Source: Bacteroidales bacterium
GTDB lineage: Bacteria > Bacteroidota > Bacteroidia > Bacteroidales > UBA932
DNA length: 64,000 nt
NCBI GenBank assembly: GCA_017447265.1
Contig: JAFSOA010000001.1
Location: forward strand, 310,001 to 374,000
Reading direction: 5' to 3'
Shown here one piece after another: positions 60,552-64,000 of the stretch (its first letter is position 1; each line of letters opens with the position of its first letter). The notes beneath the pieces are model-generated. The model made no database searches, was not told where the DNA came from, and saw only the letters and a list, made by a program, of their open reading frames with translations. Position numbers and translations under genes: made by a program.

Positions 60552-61346
60552 ATGAAAAAAATTTTCATGTTTTTGGCAGTTATTGGCCTTCTGACCATTT
60601 CTGCTGAGTACCAGAAGACTTTTGCACAGGATCAGCCTGCCGAGCAGACTGAAGCCGTTGCTCAAGCCAATGACGAGGTTGTCGACCCGTTCGCAGCAGC
60701 GCCCAACGACACCCCGATCCACCAGCAGCTGAAGAAGCTCTTCATCGAAGGTGGTGCCACTTTCATGGCTCTCGTTCTTTTGTGCCTCATCCTCGGTCTG
60801 GCCATCGCTATCGCGAAGATCATTACACTGAGTATTGCACAGAACAACAACCAGAAACTTCTCAACAAGATTGAAGACTGCCTCAAGAACGACGGTGTCG
60901 AAAAAGCTTTCGAGCTCTGCAAGAACACCCCGGGCCCGGTGGCACGTATCTTCACCCAGGGCCTTCTCCGCGTGAAAGACGGCCAGGGCATTGAAAAAGC
61001 TGAGAAATCGGTGGTTGAGTACGGCTCCGTGGAAATGGGCAAACTCGAGAAGGGTCTTTCCTGGATCGGCTTGTTCATCGGTATCGCTCCGCAGTTGGGC
61101 TTCATGGGTACTGTGCTCGGTCTGATTCAGGCCTTCGACGCCATCGAGGTCGCCGGTGATATCAGCCCGGCATTGGTCGCAGGCGGTATGAAAGTCGCTC
61201 TGATCACCACCGTCGGCGGTCTGGTCGTCGCCATCATCCTCCAGCTCTTCTACAACTACATCATTTCCAAGATCGACACGATCGTTGTGGACATGGAAGA
61301 CTCCTCCATCTCGCTCGTGGACATGCTGGTCAAGTACAGCAAATAA
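60552..61346 (+). CDS. exbB: ExbB/TolQ-type proton channel subunit
   Basis: 264-residue inner-membrane motor subunit of the MotA/TolQ/ExbB family that uses the proton gradient to drive TonB-dependent transport. It has an N-terminal signal-like helix, a short Gln/Ala/Glu-rich periplasmic part, one helix at about 70-95 and two helices in the conserved core LSWIGLFIGIAPQLGFMGTVLGLIQAF and ALITTVGGLVVAIILQLFYN. The Thr of GFMGTVLG and Thr of ALITTVGG, which line the proton path in the family, are present. It leads a four-gene unit with a membrane protein and two ExbD genes. Confidence 0.93.
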   Translation: MKKIFMFLAVIGLLTISAEYQKTFAQDQPAEQTEAVAQANDEVVDPFAAAPNDTPIHQQLKKLFIEGGATFMALVLLCLILGLAIAIAKIITLSIAQNNNQKLLNKIEDCLKNDGVEKAFELCKNTPGPVARIFTQGLLRVKDGQGIEKAEKSVVEYGSVEMGKLEKGLSWIGLFIGIAPQLGFMGTVLGLIQAFDAIEVAGDISPALVAGGMKVALITTVGGLVVAIILQLFYNYIISKIDTIVVDMEDSSISLVDMLVKYSK

Positions 61347-61382
61347 TAACAAAAACAACAACCTTCATTCATTGATTTTGTT

Positions 61383-61823
61383 ATGAAAGAAACGAACGAA
61401 AAAAGAGAGAACAGGCCTTGGAAGATTCTGCAGTTGGTGCTTTTCCTGGTGTCGCTGGTACTCTTCGTCGTTGTCTTCATGGCTAAGCCGACAACGACCG
61501 AGAATACGGCCCTCGATACCTTCCTGTATTGGATCTACGCCCTTGTCTGCCTGGCACTCTGCGTGACCTTGCTCTTCCCCCTCTTCGGAGCGTTCAAGAG
61601 CAAGAAGAAACTGCTGCGCCTGGTCATCCTGATCCTCGGCGTGGTCGTTGTCGTCGGCGGTGCGTGGCTTCTCGCCCCCGGTTCGCCGATCGAGACCAAG
61701 GCAGCGGTTGCTGAAGGCGACTTCAAGTTTGCCGACACGGTGCTTTATGTAACCTATTTCGTGGTCTGCGCAGCCATCGTCACCTTGTGCTGGAGCGCGG
61801 TCCGCAAGGCACTCAAAAAATAA
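61383..61823 (+). CDS. Four-helix membrane protein between exbB and exbD
   Basis: 146 residues with four predicted membrane helices (about 15-35, 48-70, 78-96 and 118-140) and short charged loops. No named family is recognised, but a protein of this size and topology regularly sits between exbB and exbD in Bacteroidales, so it may be an accessory part of the motor. It starts 36 bp after exbB and ends 11 bp before exbD. Confidence 0.75.
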   Translation: MKETNEKRENRPWKILQLVLFLVSLVLFVVVFMAKPTTTENTALDTFLYWIYALVCLALCVTLLFPLFGAFKSKKKLLRLVILILGVVVVVGGAWLLAPGSPIETKAAVAEGDFKFADTVLYVTYFVVCAAIVTLCWSAVRKALKK

Positions 61824-61834
61824 GACTCTTAAGT

Positions 61835-62413
61835 ATGGCTAAGAAAAAGGTTCCTGAAATCAACGGCTCATCTATGGCGGATATTGCGTTCATCGCGCTG
61901 ATATTCTTCTTGATGGTGACCACGATGGACAAGGAGGAGGGTATCTCCCGTCTCCTTCCGCCCATCCCTCCGGAAGATCAGAAGATGGAGGATCTGAAGG
62001 TCAATCGTCGGAATATCATCCAGGTGAAGATCAATTCCAACGACAGATTGTTGGCCGGCAGTCAACCGATGGATGTCAGCCAGCTGAAGGACAAGATCAA
62101 AGAATTCATGACCAACCCTTACGACGACCCGAACCTTCCTGAGAAAGAAGTCCAGGATATCCCGGGTCTCGGACCGGTTCCCGTCTCCAAAGGCGTCATT
62201 TCGTTGCAGAACGACCGCGGTACCACGTACCAGGCCTACATCACCGTCCAGAACGAGCTGATCAAGGCCATCAACGAACTCCGCGACGATTTCTCGATGA
62301 AGACTTTCGGAAAGAAGTACTCGAAGCTTAGCGACGAGCAGCAGGAGATGGTCCGCAAGGCCGTCCCGCAGAAGATTTCCGAAGCGGAGCCGAAGGACGT
62401 CAGAAAGAAATAG
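61835..62413 (+). CDS. exbD: ExbD/TolR-type protein 1
   Basis: 192 residues: a short cytoplasmic N-terminus, one membrane helix carrying the family's proton-handling Asp (SSMADIAFIALIFFLMVTTM), and a periplasmic domain that is longer than in E. coli ExbD (about 140). The ATG at 61835 gives the normal start MAKKKVPEINGSSMADI; an earlier ATG at 61787 lies in the preceding gene. It is paired with a second ExbD 11 bp downstream. Confidence 0.92.
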   Translation: MAKKKVPEINGSSMADIAFIALIFFLMVTTMDKEEGISRLLPPIPPEDQKMEDLKVNRRNIIQVKINSNDRLLAGSQPMDVSQLKDKIKEFMTNPYDDPNLPEKEVQDIPGLGPVPVSKGVISLQNDRGTTYQAYITVQNELIKAINELRDDFSMKTFGKKYSKLSDEQQEMVRKAVPQKISEAEPKDVRKK

Positions 62414-62424
62414 GAGAATTCAGT

Positions 62425-62907
62425 ATGGCAAAATTCATCAAAGAAAACAAAGGCGAACTTCCGCAGATGAATACCTCGTCCCTGCCGGACATCGTGTTCA
62501 TCATCCTGATGTTCTTCATGGTGTGTACCTCCATGCGTCAGAACGAGACGAAGGTCCGCGTCACCACCCCGATGGCGACGGAGATTGCGAAACTCGACCG
62601 GAAGGACCTGGCTACCTATATCTATATTGGAACGCCCTCGCAGCAGTACCAGAAAGAGTACGGTACGGATTCCCGTATCCAGCTCAACGACGTCATCTGC
62701 AAGGACAACACCGACCTGAGCCCGATCCGCGACTTCATCGCCGCAGAGCGTGAGAAAATCTCCGAGGTCGACCGTCCGTTCATGCAGGTCAACATCAAAG
62801 CCGACAAGGACACCCGCATGGGTATCATCACCGACGTGAAGCAGGAGCTCCGTCGCTGCTCGGCCTTGAAGATCATGTATGGTGCTCGCAAAGGCGCTCA
62901 GAAATAG
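62425..62907 (+). CDS. exbD: ExbD/TolR-type protein 2
   Basis: 160 residues with the same build as its upstream neighbour: MNTSSLPDIVFIILMFFMVCTSM contains the conserved Asp at the start of the helix, followed by a periplasmic domain ending with IKADKDTRMGIITDVKQELRRC. The two ExbD proteins differ along their periplasmic parts and may form a hetero-oligomer with ExbB. A rho-independent terminator ends the operon 16 bp later. Confidence 0.92.
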   Translation: MAKFIKENKGELPQMNTSSLPDIVFIILMFFMVCTSMRQNETKVRVTTPMATEIAKLDRKDLATYIYIGTPSQQYQKEYGTDSRIQLNDVICKDNTDLSPIRDFIAAEREKISEVDRPFMQVNIKADKDTRMGIITDVKQELRRCSALKIMYGARKGAQK

Positions 62908-62922
62908 CGAACGCTTGAAGTG

Positions 62923-62956
62923 AAGAGAGGGTGGTTTCGTGCCACCCTTTCTTTTA
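62923..62956 (+). terminator. Rho-independent terminator of the exbB-exbD operon
   Basis: A 12-bp stem (62923-62934 with 62942-62953, core AGGGTGG/CCACCCT, one G-T pair) with a 7-nt loop is followed by a T-rich run. Confidence 0.8.
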
Positions 62957-62974
62957 TCTGTCAGACAAATTGGT

Positions 62975-64000
62975 ATGAAGAGAATCATCGATATCCTGGC
63001 AGCGGCCGCCCTGCTTTTCCTGGCGGTCTCCTGTACGCCGCAGGAAAAACATGCGAAATATGTATTCTACTTTATCGGCGACGGCATGGGTATGACCCAC
63101 GTGGCCGCCGCTGAAGCGTATCTGGCCCAGGAACGCGGCGTGATCGGCATGGATCCGCTGTGCTTTACGCAGTTCCCCGTGATGGGCGAGGCCACGAGCT
63201 TTTCGGCCAGCAACATCATCACCGATTCTGCTGCGGCCGGTACCGCGCTCTCGACCGGAGAGAAGACCACCAACGGTATGCTCTGCATCGCACCGGACTC
63301 TACGACCCGGCAGACAAGCATCGCCTACAAGATTCATGATGCCGGATACAGTGTGGGCGTGATGTCCACGACGCCGATCAACCATGCCACGCCGGCCGCC
63401 TTCTTCGGCCACAACATCAAGCGCGGCAACTACTATGAAATCGGTTCAGAACTCCCCGGCAGCGGCTTCGAGTTCTTCGCCGGCGGCGGCCTGTATCACC
63501 CGAAAGGCAAGGAGGGAAATGAAGAAGTCTCGCTCTGGGACAAGATCACCGAGGGCGGCTATACCCTGGCTTTCGGCTATGAGGATTTCCAGGCCAAGAA
63601 AGACGCCGGACACATCGTCCTGATCCAGGCAGAAGGTTCGGAAGAGATCTGCCCCTATGCGCTCGGCCGCCCCGAGGGCGCGCTGACCCTTTCCCAGATC
63701 GTGGATGCCGCCATCACCGTGCTCGAACGCAATCCGAAGGGATTCTTCCTGATGGCCGAAGGCGGACTGATCGACTGGACCTCCCACAGCCAGGATCTGG
63801 CCGGCACCATCTTCGAGGTGCTGGATTTCGACCAGGCCGTCGCCGTGGCGAACGCCTTCTATGAGCGCCATCCCGATGAGACCCTGATCGTCGTGACGGC
63901 CGATCACGAAACGGGCGGCATCGCCCTGGGCCGCAAGGGTTACACCTTCGACCTGACCGTCATCGACAAGATCCATTCTGCCTCCGCCACCACCGACGTG
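62975..64000 (+). CDS. Alkaline phosphatase family lipoprotein, 3' end outside window
   Basis: At least 342 residues; the gene runs off the window end. The N-terminus MKRIIDILAAAALLFLAVSC is a lipoprotein signal (Cys20). The alkaline phosphatase fold is shown by FYFIGDGMGMTH (first metal Asp), TDSAAAGTALSTG with the phospho-acceptor Ser85, and VVTADHETGG with metal-binding Asp and His; EGGLIDWTSHSQD supplies further metal ligands. It hydrolyses phosphate monoesters outside the cytoplasm. It follows a terminator, so it is transcribed on its own. Confidence 0.9.
   Translation, partial: MKRIIDILAAAALLFLAVSCTPQEKHAKYVFYFIGDGMGMTHVAAAEAYLAQERGVIGMDPLCFTQFPVMGEATSFSASNIITDSAAAGTALSTGEKTTNGMLCIAPDSTTRQTSIAYKIHDAGYSVGVMSTTPINHATPAAFFGHNIKRGNYYEIGSELPGSGFEFFAGGGLYHPKGKEGNEEVSLWDKITEGGYTLAFGYEDFQAKKDAGHIVLIQAEGSEEICPYALGRPEGALTLSQIVDAAITVLERNPKGFFLMAEGGLIDWTSHSQDLAGTIFEVLDFDQAVAVANAFYERHPDETLIVVTADHETGGIALGRKGYTFDLTVIDKIHSASATTDV

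Overview
The window looks like a chromosomal segment of a GC-rich, probably gut- or rumen-type member of the Bacteroidales (Bacteroidota). The grounds are the atpDC-BEFHAG ATP synthase order with a very short epsilon subunit, serC-serA-DUF1015, ExbB-membrane protein-ExbD-ExbD, a GH92/GH95 glycosidase complement, many SPII lipoproteins, a SusC-plug-like protein behind an ECF sigma factor, and repeated matches to the Bacteroidota -7 promoter box TAnnTTTG. No rRNA, tRNA, CRISPR array, phage or transposase gene was found.

Layout: 1-5.8 kb carries a 5'-truncated GH92 alpha-mannosidase, a transglutaminase-like lipoprotein and a cutC-like gene that contains a perfect-ended 108-bp palindromic element in frame. 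5.8-16.5 kb is read leftward: the complete F-type ATP synthase operon, then a TlpA-like thioredoxin, an M28 peptidase, an outer-membrane beta-barrel protein and a lipoprotein. 16.6-21.8 kb is read rightward: a small EF-hand protein, a sugar MFS transporter, a ROK glucokinase and a large YfhO-type membrane protein.

21.8-26.4 kb is the most striking locus. It is a leftward four-gene cluster of a thioredoxin-like [2Fe-2S] ferredoxin, a group C (sensory) [FeFe] hydrogenase with a PAS domain in which the proton-shuttle Cys is replaced by Ala, a SpoIIE/PP2C phosphatase, and a catalytically complete group B [FeFe] hydrogenase. It reads as a H2- or redox-sensing signalling unit built next to an effector hydrogenase. 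After it come a DUF3108 protein and a short UvrA paralogue, divergent from a MATE efflux gene that carries a 1-nt frameshift near its end.

30.8-35.4 kb is accessory in character: an esterase, a tocopherol-cyclase/CrtC-like lipocalin, a 20-bp inverted repeat, Ogt, an isoprenylcysteine-methyltransferase-like membrane protein, and an ECF sigma / membrane anti-sigma / mini TonB-plug trio. 35.4-49 kb holds a GH95 fucosidase, DsbD, the serine biosynthesis operon with a Cys-rich DUF1015 protein, YigZ, a pRiA4b-ORF3-like acidic protein, MiaA, an orphan rSAM-system lipoprotein, an FKBP isomerase and RecQ. 49-64 kb is mostly housekeeping: glutamine synthetase, MsbA-like ABC exporter, acyl-CoA synthetase, dCMP deaminase, C-terminal processing protease, QueA, DprA, TatD, asparaginase, the ExbB/ExbD motor, and an alkaline phosphatase cut by the window end.

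Two genome-level patterns stand out. First, -7 boxes often sit only 4-8 nt before start codons, which suggests leaderless or near-leaderless mRNAs. Second, several different palindromic elements occur in intergenic or intragenic positions. No gene-free stretch exceeds 300 bases; the longest are 32573-32832 and 57252-57510, and both contain inverted repeats. Very long open frames antisense to real genes are by-products of GC-rich codon use and are not annotated.
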